NCBI RefSeq assembly: GCF_030732225.1
Contig: NZ_CP132230.1
Location: 1,640,001 to 1,704,000, forward strand
DNA length: 64,000 bases
Source: Streptococcus iniae
GTDB taxonomy: Bacteria; Bacillota; Bacilli; Lactobacillales; Streptococcaceae
Direction of reading: 5' to 3'
In this document: piece after piece, positions 1 through 11,113 of the stretch
Numbering within the stretch: position 1 is the stretch's first letter
Layout of the letters: every line of letters starts with the position of its first letter
Position numbers and translations under genes: made by a program
Notes under the pieces: generated by a model
The model's input: only the letters and a program-made list of their open reading frames with translations
Database searches by the model: none
What the model was told of the DNA's origin: nothing

Positions 1-671
1 TGCTGCAATGCAATTGTAACAGCACTATCACCATCATATGGGATATGACCTGTTAACATTTCAAAGAGCATAATTCCCATGGCATAAATATCACTTTGAA
101 TGGTGGCTTTTGAACCACGGGCTTGTTCTGGTGATAAATAATGCACACTTCCTAACATGGAATTTGTCTGCGTTAAACTAGTTTCAGCAAAAGCTACAGC
201 AATACCAAAGTCTGTAACTTTGACAACACCTGACTTTGTTAATAGAATATTTTGAGGTTTCAAGTCTCTATGAACAATCCCTTTTTGGTGGGCTAATGTC
301 ATAGCAGATAAAACTTCTTCCATGATTCTAACAACTTGGGTGTTAGACAAAGGAGCGTTATCTTGAATAAATTTCTTAAGGTCAGCGCCCTGGATATATT
401 CCATTACTAAGAACTGCTGTCCGTCTTCTTCACCTATATCTCGAATAGCGACAATGTTGGGATGATTTAATTCTGCCATCGCTCGCGCTTCTCTTTGGAA
501 ACGCGCTACTGCAACTTGATCTGTTTGATAATTGGTTCGCAAAACTTTAATTGCAACTTCTTCATTATCTAAGATTAAGTCATTGGCTAAGTAAACATCC
601 GCCATACCACCGCGGCCAATTGATTTTAAGATGCGATAACGACCAGCAAATAATTTGCCAATCTGTATCAT
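1..671 (-). CDS. stkP: Ser/Thr protein kinase StkP/PknB, N-terminal part (cut by window edge)
   Basis: Membrane Ser/Thr kinase of the PASTA family; phosphorylates division and wall proteins. Only the first 223 residues are inside the window. The glycine-rich loop lies at residues 19-24 (GRGGMA), the catalytic lysine of VAIK at 42, HRDLKPQN at 134-141 and DFG at 154-156, so the kinase core looks active. The transmembrane and PASTA parts lie beyond position 1. The ATG at 671 overlaps the stp stop by 4 nt (ATGA), which implies translational coupling to its cognate phosphatase. It is the last gene seen of the gmk operon. The family is certain; the size of the extracellular part cannot be judged. 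Confidence 0.96.
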   Translation of the reverse strand, partial: MIQIGKLFAGRYRILKSIGRGGMADVYLANDLILDNEEVAIKVLRTNYQTDQVAVARFQREARAMAELNHPNIVAIRDIGEEDGQQFLVMEYIQGADLKKFIQDNAPLSNTQVVRIMEEVLSAMTLAHQKGIVHRDLKPQNILLTKSGVVKVTDFGIAVAFAETSLTQTNSMLGSVHYLSPEQARGSKATIQSDIYAMGIMLFEMLTGHIPYDGDSAVTIALQ

Positions 672-1408
672 TCCATACCCTCACTTTCGTAATGTACCAA
701 AGCGATAGTGATGTTATCCAAACCTCCACGAAGATTTGCGAGATTAATTAACTCTTGATTTTTTTCATCCAAGGATAAATCACGTGATACAATTTCTGCA
801 ATTTCTGCATTAGAAACCATATTCGTTAATCCATCTGAATTAATCACTAGATAATCATCATTTTCAAGCACCTTGATGCCTAAATCAGGTTCAACAGGAG
901 ATGATTGCCCGATAGATTGCGTGATAATGTTTTTTTGAGGGTGACTGCTAGCTTCATCTTCTGTAATTTGACCAGCTTTAACAAGTTCATTAACAAGAGA
1001 ATGATCACTTGTCAGTAATTTATATTCCCCATCTTTTACTAATCCGATACGAGAATCACCAACATGTGCATAGATAGCATTGTTATCAATTAATACAACT
1101 GCCTCAACTGTCGTTCCCATACCTTTGTAATCTTCTGTCTGACCCATTTGATAGACTCTTTTATTTTCAGTTTCAATTGTCTCCAAAAGCCAATCTCTGA
1201 TTTGACTTAATTCTGTCAGCTCAGTTTGAACCCACTCTTTTCCAAGATCGGTAACTGTCATTTCGCTAGCAATATTGCCAGCACGATGGCCTCCCATACC
1301 GTCGGCTAAAACGATAAGAGTAATACCTTTTTTATTATCAAATTTATTGATAAAATCTTGATTATTTGAGCGTTTTTGCCCAATATCTGTTATTAATGAA
1401 ATTTTCAT
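668..1408 (-). CDS. stp: PP2C-family Ser/Thr protein phosphatase
   Basis: Cytoplasmic PPM/PP2C phosphatase (246 aa, usual family length) that reverses StkP phosphorylation using two Mn/Mg ions. Metal-binding motifs are visible: D17 region, DGMGGH at 36-41, GDSR near 117, SDGLTN near 192 and DNIT near 231. The start ATG matches the usual N-terminus ([11 protein letters not shown]). A strong Shine-Dalgarno (AGGAGGA, 1434-1440) sits about 24 nt upstream, too far for normal use. A 5-bp inverted repeat CTGAC/GTCAG lies in between at 1419-1431 and could loop out to bring the two closer. The gene lies 37 nt after rsmB and overlaps stkP by 4 nt. Confidence 0.95.
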   Translation of the reverse strand: MKISLITDIGQKRSNNQDFINKFDNKKGITLIVLADGMGGHRAGNIASEMTVTDLGKEWVQTELTELSQIRDWLLETIETENKRVYQMGQTEDYKGMGTTVEAVVLIDNNAIYAHVGDSRIGLVKDGEYKLLTSDHSLVNELVKAGQITEDEASSHPQKNIITQSIGQSSPVEPDLGIKVLENDDYLVINSDGLTNMVSNAEIAEIVSRDLSLDEKNQELINLANLRGGLDNITIALVHYESEGME

Positions 1409-1445
1409 ATATGTGTCTCTGACTAAGTCAGTCTCCTCCTAAATA

Positions 1446-2768
1446 CTACAAGACCCTTCTAAACTGGCTAATAAAGAAACCGTCTGTTTGGTACTGTTCC
1501 GGCGTAATGTACAAACATCCATCCTTAACAATATCTTCTTGTGTATGATTAAGTTTTACTTGTTCAAAATTAGAATGACTTTGTAAAAATTTTTCAACGA
1601 CTTGAAAATTCTCTTCATCAAAAATAGTGCAAGTGCTATAGGTTATTATACCACCTTTTCGCACCGTTTGACAAACGCTAGCCAGTATCTCTAACTGCAA
1701 GCCCTGCAATTGTTCAAAGTCTTGAATCTCTTTATTGTATTTAATATCTGGTTTACGTCTCATTAAACCAATACCAGAACAAGGTGCATCAACTAATATT
1801 TTGTCAAAACTATCCGCAGGAAAAGTCTGATTTACCTTTCTTGCATCTAATTGTCTCGTTTCAATTTTATCTGTTAAGCCTAATCGTTTTGCATTCTCCT
1901 TAACAAGATCAAGTTTGTGTTGGTAGATATCTAAGGCTGTAACACGACCGCTACTCAAATATGAAGCCATGTGAAGGGTTTTCCCACCTGGTGCGCTACA
2001 AGCATCCAAAATATGCTCATGACCTTCTATTTGGAGTGTCGGTGCAACCAATTGACTGCTTTCATCTTGAATAGTAATGGCGCCACTTGTGAAATAGTCA
2101 CTAGTTGCAAAATTAGCACTTGTCTTTGTCAAACCAAGGGGTGATATCACAGACTCTTGTGCACCAAGTGCCTCTTTAATTTCCATTAGACGATTTTCAT
2201 CTGTAACACGAATACTTGCTTTACTTGTCTCAAGTAGGCTTTCCATTATGGCCAGTGCACGTGTCTCACCAAATTGGTCCATTAATTTTTTAACCAACCA
2301 AGTTGGCAAGGAATATTTAATGGAATAACGTTTATTTTGACGTTTAATTGTTTCATAATCAGGTAAATCTGATGCTGTTAGTTGTCGTAAAATCGCATTC
2401 ACATACTTCTCAGCACCACGTTTGTTGCCACGGTTTTTAGCAATATTGACAGCTTCATTAACAATGGCATGCTTTGGAACCTTATCTAAATAAACAAGTT
2501 GGTAAAGACTGAGCATCAAAAGGTAATAAACCCACTTATCTAGTTTGTCACGGTCTGTCACAACATGTGATAGATACCATTCTAATGTGATTTTACGGCT
2601 AATGGTTCCATAAACAATTTCAGTAATGAAGCCTTTATCTTTAGGGCTTAACTTGTTATTACTCAGTTGATGATTAAGGGCAATGCCTGAATAGGCACCA
2701 TTTTCAAAAACGTCCTCTAGTACTATTAATGCTTTTCCACGTGGAAGCTGTTTCCAATTATTTGCCAA
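1446..2768 (-). CDS. rsmB: 16S rRNA m5C967 methyltransferase RsmB (Sun)
   Basis: SAM-dependent enzyme that methylates C967 of 16S rRNA. The 440-aa protein has an N-terminal NusB-like RNA-binding domain (about residues 1-140) and a C-terminal Rossmann methyltransferase. The SAM motif [10 protein letters not shown] is at 255-264. Two catalytic cysteines typical of RNA m5C enzymes are present: C330 in the PCSG motif and C380 in YSTC. Its start overlaps the end of fmt by 11 nt, the usual fmt-rsmB coupling. It is an internal gene of the gmk operon. Nothing is missing. Confidence 0.96.
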   Translation of the reverse strand: MANNWKQLPRGKALIVLEDVFENGAYSGIALNHQLSNNKLSPKDKGFITEIVYGTISRKITLEWYLSHVVTDRDKLDKWVYYLLMLSLYQLVYLDKVPKHAIVNEAVNIAKNRGNKRGAEKYVNAILRQLTASDLPDYETIKRQNKRYSIKYSLPTWLVKKLMDQFGETRALAIMESLLETSKASIRVTDENRLMEIKEALGAQESVISPLGLTKTSANFATSDYFTSGAITIQDESSQLVAPTLQIEGHEHILDACSAPGGKTLHMASYLSSGRVTALDIYQHKLDLVKENAKRLGLTDKIETRQLDARKVNQTFPADSFDKILVDAPCSGIGLMRRKPDIKYNKEIQDFEQLQGLQLEILASVCQTVRKGGIITYSTCTIFDEENFQVVEKFLQSHSNFEQVKLNHTQEDIVKDGCLYITPEQYQTDGFFISQFRRVL

Positions 2769-3693
2769 AGTAATCTCCTAGCTGTAATTCTCTTCCCAAC
2801 CCATTAAGGTAATCTTGGATAGGCATTTTAGGTTTGCCCGCAGGTTGAACCAATTCTAAAGCGACAGCATTGTCACCACAAGCAATATGCACTGCTTTTT
2901 TTGTTTTTGCAATCACTTGTCCGGGTTGCCCTTGTCCATCTACCAAGCTTGCTTGGTAAATCTTAAAACGCTCTCCATTTTGATAGGTATGAGCTACTGG
3001 CCAAGGAGACATTCCTCTGATTTGATTAAAAACTTCTCTTGCTGATTTTGTCCAGTCCAAAACTTCCTGCTCAGAGCTGATATTTGGTGAGAAACTTGCT
3101 TGACTGTGATCTTGTGCTTGAGGTTTCAAATCTCCTGATAAATAGGCTGGCAGACTTTCTAAAAGAAGGTCACGTCCAATAATGGCTAGCTTCTCAAACA
3201 TACTACCCACATTATCACTATCAAGAATAGGAGTGCTAGCTTTAGAAACCATATCGCCTGCATCCATTTCTTTTACCATTTCCATCAAGGTCACACCTGC
3301 TTCTTTTTCACCGTTCATAATAGCATAATGAATAGGAGCACCACCTCGATATTTTGGTAAAAGCGATGCATGGACATTTAAGGCAAATGACACCGAATCT
3401 AATAATGCCGTCGGCAAAAATTGACCATAAGCTGCTGTAATAATCCCATCAGCTCCTAAAGCCATAATCTCTTTTAATTCTTTTGAACCAGATAATTTTT
3501 CTGGTTGGTAAATAGGCAAATGATTCGCTAGAGCTAACTCTTTTACGGGTGTCATTTTGATTTCTTTTTTGCGTCCTACTGCTCTGTCTGGCTGAGTCAC
3601 AACAGCTAGAATGTCATAGGCTGATGCCTTCACTAAGCCTTCTAAAACGGTTGCCGAAAATTGGGGGGTCCCCATAAAAATTATTTTTGTCAT
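2758..3693 (-). CDS. fmt: Methionyl-tRNA formyltransferase
   Basis: Transfers formyl from 10-formyl-tetrahydrofolate to Met-tRNA(fMet), needed for translation initiation. At 311 aa it has the normal length. The catalytic triad positions are visible as N106, H108 (in [15 protein letters not shown]) and D144 (in EMDAGDM). A C-terminal OB-like tRNA-binding domain occupies about 205-311. It lies 66 nt after priA, and rsmB begins inside its last codons. A Shine-Dalgarno AAGGAG is located just upstream of the ATG at 3693. Confidence 0.97.
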   Translation of the reverse strand: MTKIIFMGTPQFSATVLEGLVKASAYDILAVVTQPDRAVGRKKEIKMTPVKELALANHLPIYQPEKLSGSKELKEIMALGADGIITAAYGQFLPTALLDSVSFALNVHASLLPKYRGGAPIHYAIMNGEKEAGVTLMEMVKEMDAGDMVSKASTPILDSDNVGSMFEKLAIIGRDLLLESLPAYLSGDLKPQAQDHSQASFSPNISSEQEVLDWTKSAREVFNQIRGMSPWPVAHTYQNGERFKIYQASLVDGQGQPGQVIAKTKKAVHIACGDNAVALELVQPAGKPKMPIQDYLNGLGRELQLGDYFGK

Positions 3694-3759
3694 ACTACTC
3701 CTTAAGCTGTCTTTCCTTCCATTATACCATAAGCCTGCTTTTCTTTTTGCGATGAAAGC

Positions 3760-6147
3760 CTACATGAAACTTTGTGGTTCCTGGTCAATAATAACTTTTA
3801 AGTCTTTATTTCCAGCCTCTTGTGTCCAATCTAAAATACTATTTAAAGTGGCTTCTAAGTTATCTTCAAATCGATATTTCAAAATCATCTGATAATGGTA
3901 GAGATTATGCGTTCTAGCAATTGGTTTTGGCGTTGGACCAAGAAGTTTAATATTATTAGACAAGCCTTCTTTTAACAAGGTCATCGCCTGATAAGCCTTT
4001 TTAACGACTTCTTGTTCATTATGGTGCGAAAAGGTTAAACCAACTGTAAAATAATAAGGCGGATAAGCCATTTTTTGCCTTATTTTCATTTCATAATCGT
4101 AAAAGGCATCAAAATCTTGTGATTTTGCTAATTGAATCGCATAATGGTCTGGGTTATACGTTTGAATTAAAACTTCTCCTTCTTTTTCGGCACGACCTGC
4201 ACGACCTGCTACCTGGGTCAGTAACTGAAAGGTTTTTTCAGACGACCTAAAATCAGGTAAATTTAATGACGTATCGGCATTTAAAACACCTACTAGGGTA
4301 ACATTTGGAAAGTCAAGACCTTTAGCAATCATTTGAGTTCCTAAAAGAATATCAGCCTTATGGGAACCAAATTCTGATAAGAGTTTTTCATGACTACCTT
4401 TTTTTCGTGTTGTGTCCACGTCCATTCTAAGAATTCTTGCTTCTGGTAAAACCTCCTTAAGCTCATCATAAGCTTTCTGAGTTCCCGTTCCATAATAACG
4501 GATACTTGAACTATGACAGTTTGGACAGGTTCTAGGAATGGGCTTTTGATAGCCACAATAATGGCAGTTCATGGTCTTTGTATCCATGTGGAGTGTCAGT
4601 GAGATATCACAATTTGGACACTCATCCACATAACCACAATCCCGACACATAATAAAACTTGAATAACCACGGCGATTCAGCATTAGAACAACTTGTTCTT
4701 TTTTAGCTAAGCGATCTTTAATTTTATCAATTAAATAAGGTGTGTAGTTGCTAACATCTTGTTGTCCAATATAGTCTCGGAAATCAACAATTTCTACATC
4801 TGGAATTTTGGCTTTGGGATTAGCCCTTTCTTTCAATTGAATAAAGTGATAAACACCTTTACTTGCACGAGCTCTACTTTCAATACTTGGTGTAGCAGAC
4901 CCCATTACCAAAACAGCACGATTTGTTTTTGCCCGGATAACAGCTACGTCTCTAGCATGGTATCTAGGATTTGATTCTTGCTTATAAGTTGCTTCATGTT
5001 CTTCATCAATAATAATGGCACCAATATTCTCTAAAGGCGCAAAAATAGCCGATCTAGCACCAACAACAACCTTCGCTTCACCCTTCTTAATTTTTTGCCA
5101 TTCATCAAATTTTTCCCCATCAGATAAACCTGAATGCATAATAGCAACCATTTTACCAAAACGTGAGATAAAACGTTGCGTCATCTGGGGAGTTAGCGAA
5201 ATTTCAGGAACTAAGACGATGGCTGTTTTTCCTTCCTTTAACACCTTATCAATAATATGAAGGTAAACTTCTGTTTTTCCCGACCCAGTAATCCCTTGGA
5301 GAAGAAAAGGGTTTGACTCTTTACCAACTTCTGCAACAATTTGTGAGACAGCCTTTTTTTGTTCCAGATTCAAGTTTAAAAAAGTGCTTTCTGCAACTTT
5401 TTCAAAATAAGCATCGCTACGATTAACTTGAACGTCAAAGACAGTGATAAGTCCTTGAGCGCTAAAGTAGTTCACAATGTCCCTTGAAAAGCCTTTTATG
5501 AGGTCATTCAGCAGGCCATCTTCTTTGTGAGTCAGTAAAAATTCTTTCAATTCTTGCTTCTTTTTAGCTCTATTTGAAATAACGTGCTCTGCTAACAACG
5601 CCTTATTAACCTTATAATGTTTTTCAGTTTTAAGGGTCTTTTTATCTGTAGCTAAATAGTTAAAACCAATAGCTCCTGACTTAATTAAGGTTGCCACACG
5701 ACTTTCTTGTTCTGGAGAAAGCTGTGATAACAAAATGGTAGTTTTGTCAGCAAAAATAAGCTTTTTATCTTCTTGACTGATACCATCACACCAAAACAAT
5801 TCTTTATCATAATTAGAATTTAATAGATTTGGAATCATAGCTTTTAGCAAAGTAATTTTATAAGAAAAAACACGTTTTCGCATGTGGTTAGCTAGATCTA
5901 ATTGCTCTTTGGTTAAAACAGGTTCAAAATCCAAGACAGATTGGACCTCTTTTAGTTGGCTAATATCTTCTTCACTTGATATACCAATGACAAATCCTTG
6001 TAATAGTCGATTCCCTCTTCCAAAAGGGACATGTACTCTTGATCCAATTTGTAATAGCGACTCAAAATAGTTTGGAATAGAATAAGTGAAGGGTTTATCT
6101 GTTTGCATTAATGGCACATCAACAATAACCTGCGCTACATTTCCCAT
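3760..6147 (-). CDS. priA: Primosomal replication-restart helicase PriA
   Basis: Superfamily 2 DNA helicase that reloads the replisome at stalled forks. 795 aa, typical for Firmicutes. The N-terminal 3'-DNA-binding domain occupies roughly residues 1-105, Walker A GITGSGKT is at 285-292 and the DEEH box at 381-384. A zinc-binding insert with CRDCGYVDECPNC and HYCGY...CPNC follows at about 505-550, giving eight cysteines for two zinc ions. The helicase C domain ends the protein. The start ATG has AAGGAGAGG just upstream. It is followed by fmt and preceded by rpoZ (50-nt gap), an arrangement conserved in streptococci. Confidence 0.97.
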   Translation of the reverse strand: MGNVAQVIVDVPLMQTDKPFTYSIPNYFESLLQIGSRVHVPFGRGNRLLQGFVIGISSEEDISQLKEVQSVLDFEPVLTKEQLDLANHMRKRVFSYKITLLKAMIPNLLNSNYDKELFWCDGISQEDKKLIFADKTTILLSQLSPEQESRVATLIKSGAIGFNYLATDKKTLKTEKHYKVNKALLAEHVISNRAKKKQELKEFLLTHKEDGLLNDLIKGFSRDIVNYFSAQGLITVFDVQVNRSDAYFEKVAESTFLNLNLEQKKAVSQIVAEVGKESNPFLLQGITGSGKTEVYLHIIDKVLKEGKTAIVLVPEISLTPQMTQRFISRFGKMVAIMHSGLSDGEKFDEWQKIKKGEAKVVVGARSAIFAPLENIGAIIIDEEHEATYKQESNPRYHARDVAVIRAKTNRAVLVMGSATPSIESRARASKGVYHFIQLKERANPKAKIPDVEIVDFRDYIGQQDVSNYTPYLIDKIKDRLAKKEQVVLMLNRRGYSSFIMCRDCGYVDECPNCDISLTLHMDTKTMNCHYCGYQKPIPRTCPNCHSSSIRYYGTGTQKAYDELKEVLPEARILRMDVDTTRKKGSHEKLLSEFGSHKADILLGTQMIAKGLDFPNVTLVGVLNADTSLNLPDFRSSEKTFQLLTQVAGRAGRAEKEGEVLIQTYNPDHYAIQLAKSQDFDAFYDYEMKIRQKMAYPPYYFTVGLTFSHHNEQEVVKKAYQAMTLLKEGLSNNIKLLGPTPKPIARTHNLYHYQMILKYRFEDNLEATLNSILDWTQEAGNKDLKVIIDQEPQSFM

Positions 6148-6197
6148 TTCCTCTCCTTTCTATAAAGGCTATATGAAAAAATCTAAGATATAGCACC

Positions 6198-6515
6198 TTA
6201 GATTTTTTCTCCTTCTTCTTCTTTTTCTTTTGCAATTTGTTCTTTAATCTTGCGTTCTTCTTCTTCTTTTGCTAAGCGTTCTGCTTCAATTTTAGCACGA
6301 ACTGCTGCACGTTTTGCAGCTGGGTCAGGATGAATAACAACATTACCAGCTTCAATTTCTTCGAGAGCTTGTAAAGTTGATTTCACAGATTTGAAGTTTT
6401 GTGTTGCTTTTGCTCCAGCTTCAAGTTCGTGAGCACGTTTTGCTTGTAGGATGACAAGCGAATATTTTGAAGGAACTTTATCTAATAAAGTATCAATTGA
6501 AGGTTTTAACATCAT
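6198..6515 (-). CDS. rpoZ: RNA polymerase omega subunit
   Basis: Small subunit (105 aa) that helps fold and assemble beta-prime. The N-terminal part ([19 protein letters not shown]) matches the RpoZ family. The C-terminal third is a highly charged Lys/Glu helix (about residues 80-105), as in other streptococcal omegas. Two consecutive ATGs (6515 and 6512) are possible starts; a weak AAAGAG lies about 10 nt upstream. It lies 21 nt downstream of gmk, the standard gmk-rpoZ pair. Confidence 0.95.
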   Translation of the reverse strand: MMLKPSIDTLLDKVPSKYSLVILQAKRAHELEAGAKATQNFKSVKSTLQALEEIEAGNVVIHPDPAAKRAAVRAKIEAERLAKEEEERKIKEQIAKEKEEEGEKI

Positions 6516-6536
6516 GGTATTTGGCTCTTTTCTATT

Positions 6537-7187
<651 letters not shown>

Positions 7188-7192
7188 CTAAT

Positions 7193-7221
7193 AGTTTAAC
7201 AAAAACAATGGGCTTTTTCAA
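7193..7221 (-). promoter_or_regulatory. Sigma-A promoter of the gmk operon
   Basis: On the minus strand, TTGAAA (7216-7221) and TAAACT (7193-7198) are separated by 17 nt, placing the start site about 20 nt before gmk's ribosome-binding site. It is the only clear promoter seen for gmk-rpoZ-priA-fmt-rsmB-stp-stkP. Confidence 0.7.
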
Positions 7222-7258
7222 GATAATTATAAGATAAGTTCCCGACTTAAACGAAGAA

Positions 7259-7315
7259 ATGAACTGTCCACTCCTTCTTGAATCACTAAGTTCCAAGTCC
7301 AAGTTAACAGTTCAT
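7259..7315 (-). terminator. Long hairpin after rny, probable terminator
   Basis: Perfect 9-bp inverted repeat (ATGAACTGT at 7259-7267, ACAGTTCAT at 7307-7315) with a 39-nt interior that contains a smaller pairing (CTTGGAA with TTCAAG). It starts 8 nt after the rny stop and is followed on the minus strand by a T-rich TTTCTTCGTTT. The large loop is unusual for an intrinsic terminator; it may instead be a stability element of the rny mRNA. Confidence 0.5.
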
Positions 7316-7322
7316 AACTTTT

Positions 7323-8930
7323 TTATTTGGCGTAATCAATAGCACGCATTTCACGGATAACCGTTACTTTAATATTTCCAGGATAATCTAAATTATTTTC
7401 AATCTTCTCACGTACTTTATGTGATAGAATAACAACTTGATCATCAGAAACTTTTTCAGGTTGAACCATAATACGGATCTCACGACCGGCTTGAAGGGCA
7501 AAACTATTTTGAACACCGTCAAAGCTAGTTGCAATATCTTCTAAATCTCGGAGACGTTTAATATAGTTTTCCATGGATTCATTACGAGCACCTGGTCTTG
7601 CAGAACTTAAGGCATCTGCTGCTGCAACCAAAACTGCAATAACAGAGTCAGGCTCAACATCACCGTGGTGACTTGCTATAGTATTAACAACAACTGGGTG
7701 TTCTTTATATTTACGAGCAAATTCCATGCCAATTTCAACATGGCTACCTTCAACTTCTCGGTCAATAGCCTTGCCCATATCATGAAGGAAACCTGCACGT
7801 CTTGCTAGGGCAACATTTTCACCTAGTTCACCAGCTAAGATACCCGCTAATTTACCAACTTCAACAGAATGGCGGAGAACATTTTGCCCGTAAGACGTAC
7901 GGAATTGCAATCTTCCCATAATTTTAATTAAATCAGGGTGTAAATTTGGTGCTCCAATTTCATATGCAGCCGCTTCACCATACTCACGAATACGGTTATC
8001 CATCTCCAGACGATTTTTCTCAACCAGCTCTTCAATACGAGCAGGATGAATACGACCGTCCGCAATTAATGATTCCAATGTCATTCGTGCAATTTCACGA
8101 CGAATTGGATCAAATCCAGATAGAACAACTACCTCTGGTGTGTCATCAATAATAACATCAATCCCAGTTAAGCTTTCAAGTGTGCGAATATTACGGCCTT
8201 CACGACCAATAATACGCCCCTTCATATTATCATCTGGTAAGTGAACACTTGTAATGGTCTGTTCTGTAACATATTCACCAGCCATTCTTTGCATAGCTTG
8301 TGCCAGTAGATCTTTAGCTGTTTTATCAGTTTTATCTTTAATGTCACGTTCTGCATCTCTGATACGAGTTGCAATTTCATGTGTTAAGTTATTCTCTGTT
8401 TCCATCAAGATAACTTCGCGCGCTTCAGCAATTGTCATTGCTGCAACACGTTCCAATTCAGCTTTTTTCTCTACTTCAAGCTTTTCAACTTCTGTTTGAC
8501 GCTCATCAATATGTTTAGATTTATCGTTCAGACTTTGTTCTTTGCTATCAAGTAATTTTTCTTTACCTGACAAATTCTCATCTTTTCGGTCAAGAGAAAA
8601 GGCACGTTCTGTCAAACGCGTTTCTAACTGTTTAAGCTCTTGTCTTTCAGATTTAAATTCTTGTTCAATTTCTTCACGATATTTTCTTGCTTCTTCTTTT
8701 GCTTCTAAAAGTAATTCCTTGCGATTTGCTTTACTTTCACGTTCTGCTGATAAACGAATATGGGCTGCTTCTTCTTCAGCTTTCCCACGAATATTAACAG
8801 CATCTTGCTCTGCGTTAAGAAGAGTCAAGTCCGCATTTTCTTTCGCTGACTTTAATTTTAGCGAAAGAAGTGCATAACCTATTATCAAACCAATGAGGGC
8901 ACAAACAATCAATAGTACAATATCAATCAT
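7323..8930 (-). CDS. rny: Ribonuclease Y (membrane-anchored endoribonuclease)
   Basis: Initiates mRNA decay and affects virulence gene expression in streptococci (CvfA). 535 aa. A single N-terminal membrane helix (about residues 3-24) is followed by a long charged coiled coil (about 28-210), a KH RNA-binding domain containing [12 protein letters not shown] at 238-249, and an HD domain with the metal-binding HD pair at H383/D384 ([10 protein letters not shown]). All features of an active enzyme are present. It has its own promoter (8980-9008) and a long hairpin after the stop. Confidence 0.97.
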   Translation of the reverse strand: MIDIVLLIVCALIGLIIGYALLSLKLKSAKENADLTLLNAEQDAVNIRGKAEEEAAHIRLSAERESKANRKELLLEAKEEARKYREEIEQEFKSERQELKQLETRLTERAFSLDRKDENLSGKEKLLDSKEQSLNDKSKHIDERQTEVEKLEVEKKAELERVAAMTIAEAREVILMETENNLTHEIATRIRDAERDIKDKTDKTAKDLLAQAMQRMAGEYVTEQTITSVHLPDDNMKGRIIGREGRNIRTLESLTGIDVIIDDTPEVVVLSGFDPIRREIARMTLESLIADGRIHPARIEELVEKNRLEMDNRIREYGEAAAYEIGAPNLHPDLIKIMGRLQFRTSYGQNVLRHSVEVGKLAGILAGELGENVALARRAGFLHDMGKAIDREVEGSHVEIGMEFARKYKEHPVVVNTIASHHGDVEPDSVIAVLVAAADALSSARPGARNESMENYIKRLRDLEDIATSFDGVQNSFALQAGREIRIMVQPEKVSDDQVVILSHKVREKIENNLDYPGNIKVTVIREMRAIDYAK

Positions 8931-8979
8931 TTTATTACCTCAATTTTTATTAGATTTCATTAATAGAAAACTATAATAT

Positions 8980-9008
8980 ATTCTATCACATTTTAGACTT
9001 TTAGACAA
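8980..9008 (-). promoter_or_regulatory. Promoter of rny
   Basis: Minus-strand TTGTCT (9003-9008), 17-nt spacer, TAGAAT (8980-8985). The upstream arm contains a short direct repeat of TTTAGAC. It is back to back with the luxS promoter. Confidence 0.55.
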
Positions 9009-9030
9009 TTTAAATACGATAGAATTCCTA

Positions 9031-9058
9031 TTACAGTCTAAAGCTTTTATGGTATCAT
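9031..9058 (+). promoter_or_regulatory. Promoter of luxS
   Basis: TTACAG (9031-9036), 16-nt spacer, TATCAT (9053-9058), followed by the Shine-Dalgarno AAGGAG (9074-9079) and the luxS ATG at 9087. Confidence 0.55.
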
Positions 9059-9086
9059 AGTCTTATGAAGAAAAAGGAGTGTTCTC

Positions 9087-9569
9087 ATGGTTAAAGAAGT
9101 TATTGTGGAGAGTTTTGAACTAGACCACACTATTGTCAAAGCACCTTACATCCGCCTCATCTCTGAAGATATGGGACCAAAAGGTGATATTATTACAAAT
9201 TTTGATGTTCGCCTAGTGCAACCCAATCATAATTCTATTGAAACAGCTGGTTTACACACTATCGAACATCTCTTAGCAAAACTCATTCGCCAACGTATCG
9301 ACGGTATGATTGACTGCTCACCTTTTGGGTGTCGCACTGGTTTTCATTTAATTATGTGGGGACAACATAGCTCTACAGAAATTGCTAAAGTCATTAAATC
9401 AAGTCTTGAAGAAATCGCTAAAGGCATCGAATGGAAAGATGTGCCTGGAACTACTATTGAATCTTGCGGAAATTACAAAGATCACAGTTTATTTGCGGCT
9501 AAAGAATGGGCTAATCTCATTTTAAGCCAAGGTATTTCAGACGATCCATTTGAACGTCATCTTGTATAA
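9087..9569 (+). CDS. luxS: S-ribosylhomocysteine lyase LuxS
   Basis: Iron-dependent lyase that cleaves S-ribosylhomocysteine to homocysteine and DPD, the precursor of autoinducer-2; part of the activated methyl cycle. 160 aa, the family length. Metal ligands H57 and H61 with E60 are in HTIEH, the catalytic C82 is in SPFGCRTGF, and C127 is in [10 protein letters not shown]. It is monocistronic, with its own promoter and a strong terminator shared with mapZ. Confidence 0.98.
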   Translation: MVKEVIVESFELDHTIVKAPYIRLISEDMGPKGDIITNFDVRLVQPNHNSIETAGLHTIEHLLAKLIRQRIDGMIDCSPFGCRTGFHLIMWGQHSSTEIAKVIKSSLEEIAKGIEWKDVPGTTIESCGNYKDHSLFAAKEWANLILSQGISDDPFERHLV

Positions 9570-9612
9570 ACCTTAATATTTGTTGCTTATCAGAAATAAC
9601 TTAAAACAAAAA

Positions 9613-9647
9613 AACATCCTTGAAGCTAATGTGCGCTCAAGGATGTT
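9613..9647. terminator. Bidirectional terminator between luxS and mapZ
   Basis: 11-bp perfect stem AACATCCTTGA (9613-9623) / TCAAGGATGTT (9637-9647), with a T-run on the plus strand and an A-run before it that serves the minus strand. It lies directly between two converging genes. Confidence 0.9.
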
Positions 9648-9650
9648 TTT

Positions 9651-11108
9651 TTAATAGTCTAAAGCATCAGCATTGCCTTTTGCATTTCCGACAAAATAAC
9701 CTGTCTTACCATTGATTGAGAAAAGGTAAGTTCCGTCTGTTTTAAACATATTATAATAGCCATTACCATTAATGATATTAACTGGCTCAATAATATAATT
9801 TGAACCCGTAAAATAGCCTCTTGCTTGTGATGTCGCAATAATACGCTCTAAGACACCTGGATTGATTAACCAAGCAGGATTACCACTATCTGCAATAGCT
9901 ACATTGTTATATGGCACTCGAGATAAATCTCTTTGTAAACCAGCATATTGTGATAGAGCAACTCCTGGATTAGCTGGTGACTGACCCGCAAGAGGAGAAG
10001 ATGTCGCTGCAGACGCCTGATTTGCAGCAGCACTTTCCGCCGCTTGCTTTTCTTCTGCTGCTTTTGCGGCAGCTTCTTTTTCTGATTTTTCTTTATCAGA
10101 TAGTTGTTTGCGACCATCCGAAATAGCTGACTGCAACATACTGTCTAAACTTGCATTACCTGTTTTTAAAATGTCTGCTTGTAAATCATCGAAATGAACA
10201 CCTGACTTAACTGTTGCAGCAATTTTTTCACCGTCTTTAATCACTTCTGTTGCAAATTTACCATTAACAGCTTTAATGGCAACAATCTGTTTACTCAAAA
10301 GATCAAATTTTTCTTTAGCATTATCGTAATAGGCTGTTTTTTTCAATTTAGACAAGATTTTTTCTAAATCTGTCAATTTATCAAAGTGATCATTTTTAAG
10401 CTTTGTTTGCTTATCATCACTATAGAATGCCTTGAGTTCGCTATTAAATGCCTTTGCGTTTGCTTTAGCCTTCTTGGCTTGCTCATTTTCTTTTTCTTGT
10501 TCAGCTACTTGCTTAGCCACTTCTTCTCTAGCTTTAGGCGAGTTTGATTGTGAAGCAAAATTAACACCAAGAAAAACAACTAAAGCAAGAAATAAGATTG
10601 CTAGCAAAATAGGAATCACTTTTTTCTTCTTGCGTGAGTTAGCTTGCCCTCTACTTACAGTACCAAACGTTTGTCCCTCAGGATAATCAATCTTATCATA
10701 TAGTGTTTCTTTAGGAAAATCTGTATCAGCAGTGCCAAGAGTGTCGGGAACAGGAACTTCTTCTGTTTTAACACTGGATGTTTCTTCATTATATAGTGTT
10801 TCGTTTGCTGACGATTCCTTTTTAATTAAGCCAGCTTTTGCTAATTCTTGGCGTTGTTTCTGGATAAATTTATCCAAGCTAGCCGTATCCAAAGTCTCTA
10901 GTTCAGACAGTTTTGTTTCAAATTTTTTGGATGCGACTTCTTCACGGTGTTGTTTGATGTATTTATCAAGAACGCTATCTTGATCAGTAATACCAGCTTT
11001 CAACTCCGAATCTTTTCGAACAGCTTCACCAACCGTCATATTTTTTGCTTGGTCAATATCTAGGGTTTGACCATCCTTGTTGATTTCAAAGTCTTTCTTT
11101 TCAGACAC
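9651..11108 (-). CDS. mapZ: Mid-cell anchored protein MapZ (LocZ)
   Basis: Membrane protein that marks the division site and positions FtsZ in streptococci. 485 aa. The cytoplasmic N-terminal part (1-163) is acidic and includes two ETLY motifs (about T104 and T135) that could be StkP targets. One transmembrane helix follows (about 164-184), then a coiled, Lys/Ala-rich extracellular stalk (about 190-370), a Ser/Pro linker, and a conserved C-terminal domain (about 380-485). The start is GTG at 11108 with AGAGG about 8 nt upstream. It lies 5 nt after the RNA methyltransferase gene, as in other streptococci. The N-terminal region and C-terminal module match the family. Confidence 0.93.
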   Translation of the reverse strand: MSEKKDFEINKDGQTLDIDQAKNMTVGEAVRKDSELKAGITDQDSVLDKYIKQHREEVASKKFETKLSELETLDTASLDKFIQKQRQELAKAGLIKKESSANETLYNEETSSVKTEEVPVPDTLGTADTDFPKETLYDKIDYPEGQTFGTVSRGQANSRKKKKVIPILLAILFLALVVFLGVNFASQSNSPKAREEVAKQVAEQEKENEQAKKAKANAKAFNSELKAFYSDDKQTKLKNDHFDKLTDLEKILSKLKKTAYYDNAKEKFDLLSKQIVAIKAVNGKFATEVIKDGEKIAATVKSGVHFDDLQADILKTGNASLDSMLQSAISDGRKQLSDKEKSEKEAAAKAAEEKQAAESAAANQASAATSSPLAGQSPANPGVALSQYAGLQRDLSRVPYNNVAIADSGNPAWLINPGVLERIIATSQARGYFTGSNYIIEPVNIINGNGYYNMFKTDGTYLFSINGKTGYFVGNAKGNADALDY

Positions 11109-11113
11109 ACTCT

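Noticed and set aside
4341..4556. Open frames on either strand inside priA, rny, tkt, glyS and other large genes
   Set aside because: Shadows of well-supported genes, with no ribosome sites or recognisable domains.
9065..9094. Nine-codon open frame just before luxS, possible leader peptide
   Set aside because: No ribosome site of its own and no attenuator structure; it merely contains the luxS Shine-Dalgarno.
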